Positions 35,626 to 45,625 of a DNA stretch of 57,302 nucleotides are shown here, piece by piece. The translations under genes and the position numbers were made by a program. Location of the stretch: the NCBI GenBank assembly GCA_024206335.1, contig JAAGZL010000551.1, positions 1 to 57,302 on the forward strand, written 5' to 3'. The notes under the pieces were generated by a model that was not told the DNA's origin, did no database searches, and saw only the letters and a program-made list of their open reading frames with translations. Origin of the DNA: Gammaproteobacteria bacterium (lineage in GTDB: Bacteria; Pseudomonadota; Gammaproteobacteria; Chromatiales; Chromatiaceae). Each line of letters opens with the position of its first letter. Positions within the stretch are counted from its first letter, which is position 1.

Positions 35626-36099
35626 ATGGCACGAAATCACAAGAAAAAACCGATCCTGGTCCCGGTGGATTTTTCTCCACACTCGGAGGCGGCACTGCTC
35701 AAGGCCTGTGAGCTTGCCAAGTGTCCCAAACTGCCAATTGTGGTTCTGCATGTGGTGCACGATCCTGGTGATATGCCCAGTTACTTCTCAAAGATTGCCA
35801 AAAGAAAACAGCTGGTAAGGGTTGAGGATGTAGCGGCGGAGATCTTTGCTGAGTTTATACACTCGGTTAAGAATAAGTACCCGGACAATAAGGTACTGAA
35901 AAAGATTGATACCATGATGGTCAGGGGGCTTCCGGTAACACGCATTATTCAGGTGGCGGATAAGATCAATGCCTCAATGGTGGTTATGGGAAGTCTTGGT
36001 AGAACCGGGCTTGATCACGTATTGCTTGGATCAAAGGCTGAACAGGTGGTGCGCCTCTGTAAGGTGCCCGTAACCATAGTTAAGTCAGATCAAACATAA
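35626..36099 (+). CDS. Universal stress protein (UspA family)
   Basis: 157 residues from the ATG at 35626, behind a GGAGGG site; a start 15 bases upstream is less likely. The N-terminal strand KPILVPVDFSPHSEAALLKA and the C-terminal ATP-binding motif MGSLGRTGLDHVLLGSKAEQ (G-x2-G-x9-G-S) with VPVTIVK are classic. Likely an ATP-binding cytoplasmic dimer. Precedes the phosphate cotransporter gene by six bases, so probably cotranscribed. Confidence 0.92.
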   Translation: MARNHKKKPILVPVDFSPHSEAALLKACELAKCPKLPIVVLHVVHDPGDMPSYFSKIAKRKQLVRVEDVAAEIFAEFIHSVKNKYPDNKVLKKIDTMMVRGLPVTRIIQVADKINASMVVMGSLGRTGLDHVLLGSKAEQVVRLCKVPVTIVKSDQT

Positions 36100-36104
36100 T
36101 CCAG

Positions 36105-37907
36105 GTGGCTAGAGTGTCGATAAATAATCTAATTAATAGTCTCAAGCTTGACATAAGAGCGCTGCTTGTCTTGTTGTTTGGGATCTGTTTTGTCGTTATT
36201 GCCTTTCCGGTTTTTGCATCTGAAAGCACTACCCCAGAAATGGAGTGGGGCGTAATGGCTATGCAGCTGTTTGGTGGTCTTGCACTATTCCTGTTTGGTA
36301 TGGAGCAGATGGCAGATGCGCTCAAGGCAGTGGCCGGCGAAAGGATGAAGTTTATCTTGGCAAAACTAACTGCCAATCGTTTTGCCGGTGCGGCAACCGG
36401 GGCGTTTGTCACCGCCGTTATTCAATCGTCTTCGGTAACCACAGTTCTGGTGGTGGGTTTTATTACCGCAGGCCTGATGTCCATGTCCCAGTCCATTGGC
36501 ATCATTATGGGCGCCAATATTGGTACCACCATTACGGCGCAGATTGTGGCGTTCAAGGTAACCAAGGCTGCAATGCTGATGATCGGTGTCGGGTTCAGCA
36601 TGTTGTTTATCTCCAAGGAGGAGAAAATCAAGCAGTATGGTGGCATGCTCATGGGTCTGGGGATGGTGTTTTTTGGTATGAGTGTCATGAGCGATGCCAT
36701 GAAACCCCTGCGCACGTTTCAGCCATTTCTTGAGTTTATGATTCAGATGGAAAATCCCCTTATTGGGATTCTGGTGGCGGCGGCATTTACCGGGCTGATC
36801 CAGTCATCGTCTGCTACCACGGGTATTGTGATTGTGATGGCCAGCCAGGGGCTTATTACACTTCCTGCAGGTATTGCTATGGCCTTTGGTGCCAATATTG
36901 GGACCTGTGTGACGGCAATGCTGGCCGCAATTGGTAAACCCAAGGAGGCGTTGAGGGCGGCGTTGGTACATGTGATATTCAATGTTGGCGGTGTCTTGAT
37001 CTGGGTGCTGTTTATTGCGTATCTGGCGGAGTTTGTGGTCTGGTTTTCACCCTCCCATCCAGAGCTCACGGGTATTGACCGCCTGGGTGCAGAAACGCCA
37101 CGTCAGATTGCAAATGCACATACGGTTTTTAATCTCTGTAATACGCTTATATTTATCTGGTTTACCACCCAGGTCGGGCGTCTGGTGGAGTGGTTGGTAC
37201 CGGACAGAGAACTGGAAGAAGAGGGGCTGATTGTACGTTCCAAGTATCTGGATGATGAGTTATTGTCAACTCCATCTCTGGCCCTGGATCGGGTGCGATT
37301 GGAAGTGCTGCATATGGGTGAGCAGGTTGATGCAATGTTGCATAGAATACTGCCGGCCATTCTTGATGGGGACAGTGAGTCCCTGTCATCCATAAAGAAA
37401 ATGGATGATGAAGTAGATCATCTTTACGAACAGATAATCGAGTATATGGGCAAGATCAGCGGGCATAGCCTGACTGATGTCCAGACTACAGAATTCCTCA
37501 AGCTTATGGAGGCCGTCTCTGATCTGGAAAATATCGGCGATACCATTGAGACCAATCTTGTGGTGTTGGGGAATGATCGTATTAGTTCAGGCGTGTCCAT
37601 AAGTGATCCTACCAGAGAGGTGATTACTGGGTTTCATCGGGTGGTTTCCAAGGCGGTTAACTCTGCAGTACAGGCAGTTTCACAGAATAATGAAGAAGTG
37701 GCCCGTACGGTTGTTGCCATGAAGCGTGAGATTGAAGGTCTGGTTAATTCAGCGGCGATACACCAGGCACAACGCCTGGTGGCGGATGAACCAAACCGTA
37801 TCCCTGCCTATACGATTGAGATTGATATTATCGAAAAACAGAAACGCATCTACTATTTTGCCAAACGTATGGCCAAGTCGGTGCTGAAGGAAACTGCAGA
37901 AACATAG
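36105..37907 (+). CDS. Na+/phosphate cotransporter with C-terminal PhoU-like domain
   Basis: 600 residues. N-terminal signal-like helix, then two inverted membrane repeats each with the QSSS motif of the NptA/SLC34 family: AVIQSSSVTTVLVVGFITAG (about 105) and GLIQSSSATTGIVIVMASQG (about 232). The C-terminal half (about 385-590) is helical and PhoU-like (MDDEVDHLYEQIIEYMGKIS). Family function is Na-coupled phosphate uptake or export. The start is GTG; the first residues MARVSINN are followed by a strong hydrophobic helix. Possibly cotranscribed with the UspA gene. Confidence 0.88.
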   Translation: MARVSINNLINSLKLDIRALLVLLFGICFVVIAFPVFASESTTPEMEWGVMAMQLFGGLALFLFGMEQMADALKAVAGERMKFILAKLTANRFAGAATGAFVTAVIQSSSVTTVLVVGFITAGLMSMSQSIGIIMGANIGTTITAQIVAFKVTKAAMLMIGVGFSMLFISKEEKIKQYGGMLMGLGMVFFGMSVMSDAMKPLRTFQPFLEFMIQMENPLIGILVAAAFTGLIQSSSATTGIVIVMASQGLITLPAGIAMAFGANIGTCVTAMLAAIGKPKEALRAALVHVIFNVGGVLIWVLFIAYLAEFVVWFSPSHPELTGIDRLGAETPRQIANAHTVFNLCNTLIFIWFTTQVGRLVEWLVPDRELEEEGLIVRSKYLDDELLSTPSLALDRVRLEVLHMGEQVDAMLHRILPAILDGDSESLSSIKKMDDEVDHLYEQIIEYMGKISGHSLTDVQTTEFLKLMEAVSDLENIGDTIETNLVVLGNDRISSGVSISDPTREVITGFHRVVSKAVNSAVQAVSQNNEEVARTVVAMKREIEGLVNSAAIHQAQRLVADEPNRIPAYTIEIDIIEKQKRIYYFAKRMAKSVLKETAET

Positions 37908-38009
37908 CCGTGGCCAACTGAGTGCCTGGTTTATAACGACATGGTGATTATGTGATAGGGTTTGGACCACTGTTTCTGGATAGGCACTAGATTAGTTGTT
38001 TGATACTTC

Positions 38010-38918
38010 ATGTTAAACGCGCTGATACCGGTATTTGCCCTGATTGTTTTTGGCGGGATCCTTAGATCCCTGCAATTCCCTGGAGATGGCTTTTGGCGCG
38101 GAGCGGAGCGTCTTACCTATTATGTGCTGTTTCCTGCACTTCTTTTTCTTAAGCTGAGTACAGCTGAGACTGCTGCCCTGCATCTGCCTGGGTTGGCAGC
38201 TATGTTGGTTGGCATGTTGCTGATTGTCAGCGCGATTATTATTCTCGCCGGTTATATATTTAATATCCATGGAGCGGCCTTCACCTCGCTGTATCAGGGT
38301 GGGATACGGTTTAACACCTATGTGGGTCTGGCTGTGGTGAATGGCCTATTGGGTGAGGAGGGGCTGGCGACCGCGGCTGTGGTGGTGGGTGTAATGATCC
38401 CTGTCATCAATCTGCTGTGTATAGCTGTTTTTGCCTATGCTGGAAACAGTGTTGGCAATGGCCTCCTGTCGGTAGCAAGAAATATATTTACCAACCCGCT
38501 AATCGTTGCCTGCGTGCTCGGTATCCTCTGGAACTACCTGGGCTGGGGGGTGCCGGATCTGCTGATATCTGTATTGGAGCTACTAAGCACTACCGCCTTG
38601 CCCCTGGGTTTGCTATCAGTGGGTGCTGGGGTTCAAATAACTGCCATTGGGAATGCTACCAGCGCTTTTTTTATATCTTCAACAATCAAACTGCTTATGG
38701 TTCCTGCTTTGGCCTATATGCTATGTGTGATTGCCGGACAGCACCACCTTATAACCACCGTGGTGGTAGTGTTCGCGGCACTACCCACGGCATCGTCTGC
38801 CTACATTCTGGCACGGGAGTTGGGAGGTGATGCACCATCCATGGCGGCTATTATTACCGGTCAGACACTGCTTGCCATGGTTACCCTGCCGTTGGTAATG
38901 CGCTACCTGATCCACTAG
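38010..38918 (+). CDS. AEC-family transporter (auxin efflux carrier/malate permease type)
   Basis: 302 residues, about ten membrane segments. Family marks: the start MLNALIPVFALIVFGGILRS, RLTYYVLFPALLFLKLS, GIRFNTYVGLAVVNGLLGEE and TTALPLGLLSVGAGVQITAI. Substrates in bacteria are organic acids or unknown; the name auxin carrier is only historical. ATG is preceded by no strong ribosome site (GATACTTC). Followed by a convergent kinase gene 15 bases away. Confidence 0.86.
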   Translation: MLNALIPVFALIVFGGILRSLQFPGDGFWRGAERLTYYVLFPALLFLKLSTAETAALHLPGLAAMLVGMLLIVSAIIILAGYIFNIHGAAFTSLYQGGIRFNTYVGLAVVNGLLGEEGLATAAVVVGVMIPVINLLCIAVFAYAGNSVGNGLLSVARNIFTNPLIVACVLGILWNYLGWGVPDLLISVLELLSTTALPLGLLSVGAGVQITAIGNATSAFFISSTIKLLMVPALAYMLCVIAGQHHLITTVVVVFAALPTASSAYILARELGGDAPSMAAIITGQTLLAMVTLPLVMRYLIH

Positions 38919-38933
38919 GCTCTGTTCATTGCC

Positions 38934-41513
38934 TCAGGCGGTGGTCTGTTCTGTCGTTGCTGTCTTAAAATCAAGTTCCTTCTCTGACATGGTTATACCG
39001 CGGACAAAGGCATCCCTTAGTTTTACAATATGCTCCTGTCCCTCAATATTGAAGCGGCCGCTGGTGATCTGTTCGGCCTGCTGTAGCATCTGGGTAAGTT
39101 CATGCATGCCCAAACTTACAGCGGCTCCCTTTAGTGCATGTGCCAGCTCTTTGAACTGATTAAGGTCCTCATCAATATTCGCCTGCGCCATTTGCTCCAG
39201 AATACTATGTCCGTACTGCTCCATGTCGTTAAAAAGTCGATCCAGAAATTCCTTGTTTGGTGCTATGTTAGCCACCTGATTAAGGGTGTTGGTGTTTATT
39301 GCACCAGGGGCCATGTTGATCTCGTTCTCTACCTCACTGTTGATTGTTGTGACGCTGGCCGTTGTTTGATGCGTGGCAAGATTGATGGTGTGTAAAAGTT
39401 TAATGGAGGAGATGGGCTTGGTAAGGAAGTGTCTGATACCGACATCCTTGCATAGTTTGCGTGCCTCAACAGTGGCGTTAGCCGTTAGCATGATAAATGG
39501 TATTCTCTGATCCTCTTGGGTGAATGCAGAGTAGGTTTGATAGGCCTCTATGCCGCTCATAACCGGCATATGCATGTCGATGATTACCAGGTCATAGTTC
39601 TCAGTGCGCAAGCTCTCGAGGGCGATTTTCCCATTGTCGACCAGATGGCGCCGGTGCCCACTTTTGTCCAGAATGCCGCCTATGACCACGCGGTTTATCG
39701 GGTTGTCTTCCGCCACCAGTATCCTTAACTGCCTGGTGCTCATGGTCAGTCCGGGGTGGCTGGTGCCAGTATTCCGGTTGCTGCTCTCTATGTGGGCGGC
39801 GTACAGGGCGTGGATGAGTAGTGTTTTATCCAGTGGTTCAGTGGTAAGAAAGATCCGATTGCCCTGATTTGTCTGGTCGATGTCTGCTGCTACGATCAGG
39901 GTTACTATGTCAGGGTATTTTGGATCGTGCGACATGGAGTCTATCTGCTGTGCAAACTCATGTTGCATGGTCGCTCCATCCACCAGAATCATTTCGACAC
40001 TATCTGGTTCCTGGGCAACTATGTTTCTGGCCTTGTCTATGGAATCAACATCGTGCACGGTCATGCCCCACTCACGCAGGTAGTTGCTGGCGTTTGTCTG
40101 ATTGGAGTTGTTGTCAGAGATTCTAAGGAGTTTTATTGCGGTCATATTTAGGTGGTCTATGCAGCTGTCTGCGGTGTGCTGGTGGCTGAATGTCAGATCA
40201 AACCAAAAAGTGGAGCCGCTGCCTGGAGTGCTATCCAGACCTATCTCCCCCCCCATCAGTTCCACCAGCTGTTTGGCTATTGCCATCCCCAGGCCACTGC
40301 CGCCATGCCGTCTGGTGGTGCCTTCGTCTGCCTGGGTGAATGTGCTGAATATCCTGCCCTGTAACTCTTTGGGTATCCCAATGCCGGTATCGGTTACCTC
40401 AAATCTAATGGTTACATTGGAGCTGTCCGACTGGACCAGGCTACAGCTGAGTGAAATGGTTCCCTCTTCGGTAAACTTTACCGCATTGCCCAGCAGGTTG
40501 ATCAGCACCTGTCGCAGGTGCATGGCATCACCTTCCAGGTTGAATGGTATATGGATGTCTACCCTGCTAGAGAGGTGCAACCCCTTACGCTTGGCCAGGG
40601 GAGAGAAGATATTCACGGTGCTGTTTATCAGCGCATAAAGATCGAACTCCTCAGACTCGGTTTCCATCTTTCCGGCCTCGATCCTGGAAATATCCAGGAT
40701 GTCTTCGATCAGTCGCAGCAGGGTTTGGCCAGAATCCTTGATGGTACCAACATACTCTCTCTCTTCACCTCCAAGATTGCAGGTCTCCAATAGTTCACCG
40801 GTGCCAATAATCCCATTGAGTGGGGTGCGGATCTCGTGACTCATGCGCGCCAGGAATTCGCTCTTGGCCCGGTTGGCCTGTTCCGCCCTCTCCCGTTCTG
40901 TCTGGATGCGTCTGATCAGGGTTGCGGCGTAGCCTGGTAGTACCAACAGGGTGGCGAGTAGCCCTATGCCCAGGCTGCTATTCTGCTGCCAGAATGGTGT
41001 AAATATAATGACCAGTGAAAAACCGATAATTGATAGTAGAGAGGAGAGGTATAGGTAGTTCACACCATAGCGAAAGCCGTTGCCGAAGATGACCCAGAGA
41101 TAGACCCCAAACCATGGTGCGCCGATCTCTCCGGTAAACCCATAGAACATGCAAAGAAAGGTAGTGTCTCCACATATTCCTGCAATGCGTCTGAAGAGTG
41201 AGGTATGCGGCCAGATAATGATGGTAGCAAAGATAAATAACGCGATTATTGTGCCGGATGGAATTACGTACTTTACAAACCACCCCAAGCTTTCTGGTGG
41301 CGACCCCTTGAGTGGGTTGCTGGCAAAAACATAGGTGACTACCATCCCTAGCATAATTAATCTCAACCCCGCCTGCTCATGCTCACTATCCTCACGCCCG
41401 CTTAGACGTGCACGGATCAATGACCAGAGATGGGAGATTTGAGTGATTGGGTTGATGTTCATTTCTGCGTATTGCTTTGCTGGTTGTTTTGTTTGTGGCA
41501 CATTCCTGTTCAC
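38934..41513 (-). CDS. RpfC-like hybrid sensor histidine kinase
   Basis: 859 residues. The N-terminal RARLSGREDSEHEQAGLRLI and about five membrane helices (to about 195) resemble RpfC, the DSF fatty-acid-signal sensor of Xanthomonas. Then HisKA with SHEIRTPLNG (His about 225), HATPase with VLINLLGNAVKFTEEG and DTGIGIP, a degenerate receiver, an intact receiver with VAEDNPINR and phospho-acceptor in LVIIDMHMPVMSG (about 645), and a C-terminal HPt with ELAHALKGAAVS (His about 792). This gives a His-Asp-His relay on one chain. No rpfF or rpfG neighbour is present, so the DSF role is unproven; a BarA-type kinase is the alternative. Confidence 0.85.
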   Translation of the reverse strand: MNRNVPQTKQPAKQYAEMNINPITQISHLWSLIRARLSGREDSEHEQAGLRLIMLGMVVTYVFASNPLKGSPPESLGWFVKYVIPSGTIIALFIFATIIIWPHTSLFRRIAGICGDTTFLCMFYGFTGEIGAPWFGVYLWVIFGNGFRYGVNYLYLSSLLSIIGFSLVIIFTPFWQQNSSLGIGLLATLLVLPGYAATLIRRIQTERERAEQANRAKSEFLARMSHEIRTPLNGIIGTGELLETCNLGGEEREYVGTIKDSGQTLLRLIEDILDISRIEAGKMETESEEFDLYALINSTVNIFSPLAKRKGLHLSSRVDIHIPFNLEGDAMHLRQVLINLLGNAVKFTEEGTISLSCSLVQSDSSNVTIRFEVTDTGIGIPKELQGRIFSTFTQADEGTTRRHGGSGLGMAIAKQLVELMGGEIGLDSTPGSGSTFWFDLTFSHQHTADSCIDHLNMTAIKLLRISDNNSNQTNASNYLREWGMTVHDVDSIDKARNIVAQEPDSVEMILVDGATMQHEFAQQIDSMSHDPKYPDIVTLIVAADIDQTNQGNRIFLTTEPLDKTLLIHALYAAHIESSNRNTGTSHPGLTMSTRQLRILVAEDNPINRVVIGGILDKSGHRRHLVDNGKIALESLRTENYDLVIIDMHMPVMSGIEAYQTYSAFTQEDQRIPFIMLTANATVEARKLCKDVGIRHFLTKPISSIKLLHTINLATHQTTASVTTINSEVENEINMAPGAINTNTLNQVANIAPNKEFLDRLFNDMEQYGHSILEQMAQANIDEDLNQFKELAHALKGAAVSLGMHELTQMLQQAEQITSGRFNIEGQEHIVKLRDAFVRGITMSEKELDFKTATTEQTTA

Positions 41514-42404
41514 CTGCTTCCTGGTGTTACGTTGTAATGGTCTACGGGGAATATTATTCCAAACCTAAACCTGCCAGCTGTTACCGCATTGCCAGGTAAT
41601 GGTTTATCAATAATATGGTGAATGTCAAGGGAATGTGGTTCTCTCATAGGGTCGTGTGAATGGTAATAAAGTGATGTGTGTAGTTGTGATCTACTATTAG
41701 GTCTGGGAATTGCTTTTGATCCAAGTATTGATTGTGTCTGAGGTTAGGTTTTGGATGCCATTGGATTGGCGAGGAATATATATTTGGGGAATGCCGTGAA
41801 GATGTATCTATCAATAATTTTAGGTGGATGCTTCCTGGTATAGTCGGAATAGGGTGGTGTGTGTCTCCCATGTTTAGTTTAGACACATAGATTTCTGGCA
41901 GATCGATCTTTGGGGTGGTTATGATAGGGTTGGGTCAATTGTGTTTATCTACGCACATTCAGAACCGCTTTTGCGATTTTTTTATGTCTTGGATGTCGGC
42001 TATTCTGTTGCCAGGCAAAACCAACTATTCTTTGACATGGTGTGGTCATTTTCTGCTTTACCTGCATGTTTTCTGTATCACTCGGAAACAGCCATAATCA
42101 ACCACGGAATATAAGTTAAGAATTATCAGTTGGTTAGAATGGTTGTATGGCCTGTTGTGCAGAAGAGAGTGTACTGGCTGGATGCAATAAATATTCAAGG
42201 TATTAGGGCCATGATCTGACTGTGCGGCCAGAGCATACTCTAATAACCAAACTGTTGACGCAGATCAATAAAGTATCCTTTGGTTCGACCGATACAGTAT
42301 ATGAATCTTGAAATTTAGACGTAGTCTGGATGAAGTGTGGCGGGAAGTTGTGTGAGCAGTTGAAGTAGTACTACCACCGAAACTAGAGTTGAGCAGGAAA
42401 AACC
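41514..42404. other. 891-bp region between kinase and chemoreceptor genes
   Basis: No supported gene. Short frames on both strands (41644-41886 minus, 41915-42097 plus) lack ribosome sites and family features. The only defined signal is the sigma-28-type promoter at 42269-42295 for the chemoreceptor. The left part should hold the kinase promoter, not identified. Confidence 0.6.
42269..42295 (+). promoter_or_regulatory. Sigma-28 (FliA)-type promoter of chemoreceptor gene
   Basis: TAAAGTAT (42269-42276) and ACCGATAC (42288-42295) match the FliA consensus TAAAGTTT / GCCGATAA at 7 and 6 of 8 positions. The spacing from TAAA to the -10 octamer is exactly 15. It lies 110 bases upstream of the chemoreceptor ATG, so the gene is probably in the late flagellar regulon. 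Confidence 0.72.
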
Positions 42405-44429
42405 ATGTTTATAAATAAGTTATCTATACGAGGTCGGATTTTTACCTTGGCAATAAGTCTGATTATTCTTATGACCGGAATTGTGGCCTATTCGCTTTTT
42501 GCCATTAACCGGATTGGTGTGGAGATATCGGCGATAGCTGATAAAGATATACCGCTCACCAAGGCGCTGAATACGATGAATGTCAGTCAACTTCAGCAGG
42601 AGATTGAGTTTGAGCGTAACTCGCGTGAGGGTGAAAACCTGGGTACCTCGGCTGGAGATGAGGGTAGGTTCAAGGCGGGGGTAAAGCACTTCGATGACCT
42701 GAGTAAGGGTATATACAAAAAAGTTAGTGATTCCATCAAGGTGGTTGATGGTGTGATTGCCAACACCAGTGATCCGAAAGTAGCTGCAGAGTTTGGTGAA
42801 ATTGTTCAGTCACTGAATAAGATTGAAACGATTCATAAGTCCTATGCCAAGAAGGTACTCAATATTTTCAGTATGTATGCTGATGGCGCCTTTCATAAGG
42901 CCAGGAGGTATAGCAAAAAATTAAAGGGCGATCTGAAGACGCTCAGTACAGAGATTGTTGGTCTGATGGTCAGGGTTGAAAGGTTTTCAGGAGAGTCGGT
43001 TGCCAGAGCTGAGGCTCAGGGTGGGCTGACTGAAACGGTCATCGCCGGTCTGTTGCTCTTCTCCCTGGTGTTTGGTGTCTTACTGGCGTGGATAATATCC
43101 CACTCCACTCAGGGACGGTTGAGTGAAGTAGCAGCAAGTCTCAATCTGATTGCCGATGGTGACCTCTCTGAAGATATTGGTGGGGATGATGAAATTGCTG
43201 TTCCACTGCGTGCTATGCGTGATCATCTGGTAGAGATTGTCTCACAGATTAATCTGACTACGATAGAACTTACCACTACTACCGAAGAGGTCTCCTCGGT
43301 TACCAGTACCACCAGTACAAATATTCATGATCAGCAATCAGAGACTGAGCAGGTTGCAATAGCAATGAATGAGATGAGCGCCACGGTTCAGGCCGTAGCT
43401 GAAAATATTAACAATACCTACACTGCAGCTAGCAGGGCTAATGAGGAAGCAGAAACAGGCCGCGAGGTGGTAGATGCCACGGTAAATGGTATTCAGCAGT
43501 TGGCCGGGCAGATTGAAAACTCTGCCGAGGTGATCGGTAATGTTGCGGATGAGAGCGAGAATATTAATACCGTACTGGAAGTAATCAAGGGTATAGCCGA
43601 GCAGACAAACCTGTTAGCACTGAATGCAGCTATTGAGGCTGCACGTGCTGGTGAACAAGGACGTGGATTTGCCGTGGTAGCGGATGAGGTACGTACTCTG
43701 GCCAGTAGAACTCAGACATCTACTACTGAGATCAATCAGATGATTGAGAAGCTGCAGTCTGGTGCTAAATTGGCCGTGGATGTGATGAATCAGAGTCGTG
43801 AGCAGGCTAAGTCGGTGGTGGATCAGGCATCCCAGGCGGGTGATTCCCTCTCAACCATTGCTCAGTCAGTATCGCAGATTAATGAGATGAGTTCCCAGAT
43901 TGCCACCGCTGCTGAAGAGCAGGGCGCAGTGGCTGAGGATATGGGGCAGAATATTGCACGTATCAATGAGATGACAGCAGAAAATGCAGTGGCCGCGGAA
44001 AAGACGGCTCAGTCAGGTCATGATATGGCGAAGATTGCCATTAGATTGCAGGAGTTTGTTGGTCGTTTCCGGATGAGTGGTTCTCTGGATATCGCTGCGG
44101 CCAAGACCGCTCACCGGGCCTGGAAGTCAAAGCTCAGAAGATTCCTGGATGGCGAGGATAGTATTGACGAGGCTGAGGCTGTATCCCATACGGATTGTGT
44201 CCTGGGGCAGTGGTATTACGCTGGTGGTGCAATGGATAGATATAGTCATATTCCAGAGATATCTGAAATTGAAGTCCCGCATAAAGAGATGCATGACCTT
44301 GTTCATGAGGTAATGGAGCTGAAGTTGGCGGGTAAAGAGCGGGAAGCTGAGGAGACCTATGCCAAGATCGCTCCATTATCAGAGCGGATCGTCTCTTTGC
44401 TGGACCGGATTGAGCAGCAGTTGGCCTGA
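42405..44429 (+). CDS. Methyl-accepting chemotaxis protein with C-terminal CZB domain
   Basis: 674 residues. TM1 about 13-33, a helical periplasmic domain to about 200 rich in lysines, TM2 about 203-225, HAMP, then the signalling domain with the conserved tip [20 protein letters not shown] (about 395-415). After it, about 565-635 forms a chemoreceptor zinc-binding (CZB) domain: HRAW, then CVLGQWYY and [10 protein letters not shown] supply the His/Cys zinc ligands. CZB domains sense zinc or oxidants such as hypochlorous acid in other bacteria. No C-terminal CheR-docking pentapeptide is seen. Transcription by FliA is predicted. Confidence 0.92.
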   Translation: MFINKLSIRGRIFTLAISLIILMTGIVAYSLFAINRIGVEISAIADKDIPLTKALNTMNVSQLQQEIEFERNSREGENLGTSAGDEGRFKAGVKHFDDLSKGIYKKVSDSIKVVDGVIANTSDPKVAAEFGEIVQSLNKIETIHKSYAKKVLNIFSMYADGAFHKARRYSKKLKGDLKTLSTEIVGLMVRVERFSGESVARAEAQGGLTETVIAGLLLFSLVFGVLLAWIISHSTQGRLSEVAASLNLIADGDLSEDIGGDDEIAVPLRAMRDHLVEIVSQINLTTIELTTTTEEVSSVTSTTSTNIHDQQSETEQVAIAMNEMSATVQAVAENINNTYTAASRANEEAETGREVVDATVNGIQQLAGQIENSAEVIGNVADESENINTVLEVIKGIAEQTNLLALNAAIEAARAGEQGRGFAVVADEVRTLASRTQTSTTEINQMIEKLQSGAKLAVDVMNQSREQAKSVVDQASQAGDSLSTIAQSVSQINEMSSQIATAAEEQGAVAEDMGQNIARINEMTAENAVAAEKTAQSGHDMAKIAIRLQEFVGRFRMSGSLDIAAAKTAHRAWKSKLRRFLDGEDSIDEAEAVSHTDCVLGQWYYAGGAMDRYSHIPEISEIEVPHKEMHDLVHEVMELKLAGKEREAEETYAKIAPLSERIVSLLDRIEQQLA

Positions 44430-44443
44430 TGCGTAGATGTATT

Positions 44444-44486
44444 GGGTGGGCGGTGAAACCAGTTGGTTAGGTATTGCCGCCCATCC
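44444..44486. terminator. Candidate hairpin between convergent genes
   Basis: GGGTGGGCGG (44444-44453) and CCGCCCATCC (44477-44486) can form a 10-bp stem with a G-T pair around a 23-base loop. It lies between the chemoreceptor stop and the end of the minus-strand gene. No T-run follows on the plus strand, so termination strength is uncertain. Confidence 0.4.
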
Positions 44487-44515
44487 TCGGTATGAAGAGG
44501 TGTATGGTTAATGAT

Positions 44516-45079
44516 CTATGGCTTGTCCAGATCCAGGTGGCTTATGTCAGGGATAGGGTAAGGCTCCACCTCTTTTGTGCAATCCTCAAGGCTGCCACTG
44601 TTTGCCGGTCCCATACTCAGATCGTCGATACTAATTGTGGGCGGTTCCGGGGCTGTTGATTCATCAATGGTAGTACCGGCAGAGGCGAGTGAAAGATGCT
44701 CGATGTTTGGTAATGGTTGTGGTGTCGTCTTGGATGCATACTCCTCCAGGCTGCCGGTATTTACTGGCAGCAGGGTGAGGTCATTCGATGGGGCTGGGTT
44801 GGATGGATTTACACTGTCGGTGATGCTGGTCTCTTCTACCCCACTGCCCGTGGGCAGTACCTCAATCAGTGCCCCTGCATTCCTGAATGCAACCCGGTAT
44901 TTTGCTGCGGTCTCTTCGTCGGTATTTGATTTAATTCTGACTCGTGAGCCGGAAAAGAGTTTTTCCAGTTGCTCCTGGTTGGTCTTGAATATGTTGCTTA
45001 CAAGCCGTTTGACTTCCAGCGGATTTTTGCCCTCCATAATTTCACCAGCGAAATATATGTCGTAGTTTTGGCTTGGCAT
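44516..45079 (-). CDS. Unknown protein with tandem C-terminal repeat
   Basis: 187 residues. The first 80 form a compact basic domain: YDIYFAGEIMEGKNPLEVKR, LFSGSRVRIKSNTDEETAAK and YRVAFRNAGALIEVLP. A similar domain occurs in hypothetical proteins of aquatic proteobacteria; function unknown. The C-terminal 90 residues hold two copies of a motif: NTGSLEEYASKTTPQPLPNI and NSGSLEDCTKEVEPYPIPDI, each followed by H-L-x-L. A shared short LPN/IPD-type repeat suggests a peptide-like binding tail. No signal peptide; predicted cytoplasmic. Confidence 0.68.
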   Translation of the reverse strand: MPSQNYDIYFAGEIMEGKNPLEVKRLVSNIFKTNQEQLEKLFSGSRVRIKSNTDEETAAKYRVAFRNAGALIEVLPTGSGVEETSITDSVNPSNPAPSNDLTLLPVNTGSLEEYASKTTPQPLPNIEHLSLASAGTTIDESTAPEPPTISIDDLSMGPANSGSLEDCTKEVEPYPIPDISHLDLDKP

Positions 45080-45100
45080 GATGCTCTCCGATTGAGTGAT

Positions 45101-45598
45101 CTATTCAGTTGTTAGTTTTAACACGGCTTTGTCTATAGCTTTGTCGACATAGAAAGAGAACAGTTCCGGTGCGTTGATGCCTACTATTTTTTTTGTCAGC
45201 TCTGTTCCGTCTGGGGCTAAAAATAGCATAGTAGGTGTCACTTTAATTTTATAGCGTCTGGCAATAATTGAGGCATCTTTCATTTTGCCATCGAAGTCAT
45301 GCAGGTCAGTTGGTGAGTCTATCATCAGTTCATATATCATAATTCTATCTTTATAATCTCCACTAAGGATCATTGGGTTAAGTATCTCCCGTTTGACCAG
45401 CAAGCAGTATGGGCACTCTTCTGATGACATCAATAATAGTATAGGCCTGTTGGTTTGAGCTGAGTTTTTGCCAAGCGTGGCAAGATCTGTGGTTATGCTT
45501 ACCTCATGGATTGTGCCATTGGACCTGGACTGAAGTGGTATGCTGCTGATTAATATCAACATTAGCATTAATAGTGGATGGTGGGAGGATCTGTGCAT
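45101..45598 (-). CDS. Secreted thioredoxin-fold protein (CPYC)
   Basis: 165 residues. An N-terminal signal peptide (about 1-26, hydrophobic run LLMLMLILISSIPLQSRS) is followed by a thioredoxin fold with active-site CPYC in MSSEECPYCLLVKREILNPM (about 58-63). The cis-proline is in VTPTMLFLAPDGTEL. Resembles SoxW/thioredoxin_2-type periplasmic reductants. It probably keeps substrate thiols reduced in the periplasm; partner unknown. Lies 22 bases upstream of the repeat-tailed gene on the same strand. Confidence 0.83.
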   Translation of the reverse strand: MHRSSHHPLLMLMLILISSIPLQSRSNGTIHEVSITTDLATLGKNSAQTNRPILLLMSSEECPYCLLVKREILNPMILSGDYKDRIMIYELMIDSPTDLHDFDGKMKDASIIARRYKIKVTPTMLFLAPDGTELTKKIVGINAPELFSFYVDKAIDKAVLKLTTE

Positions 45599-45625
45599 AA
45601 AGCATATTTCTCAGTATTGTTTGTG

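Noticed and set aside
41644-42097. Two short frames in the large intergenic region
   Set aside because: No ribosome site, no motifs; treated as chance open frames in AT-rich DNA.
44444-44486. Strong bidirectional terminator
   Set aside because: Stem is good but there is no T-run on the plus strand, so it is listed only as a candidate.
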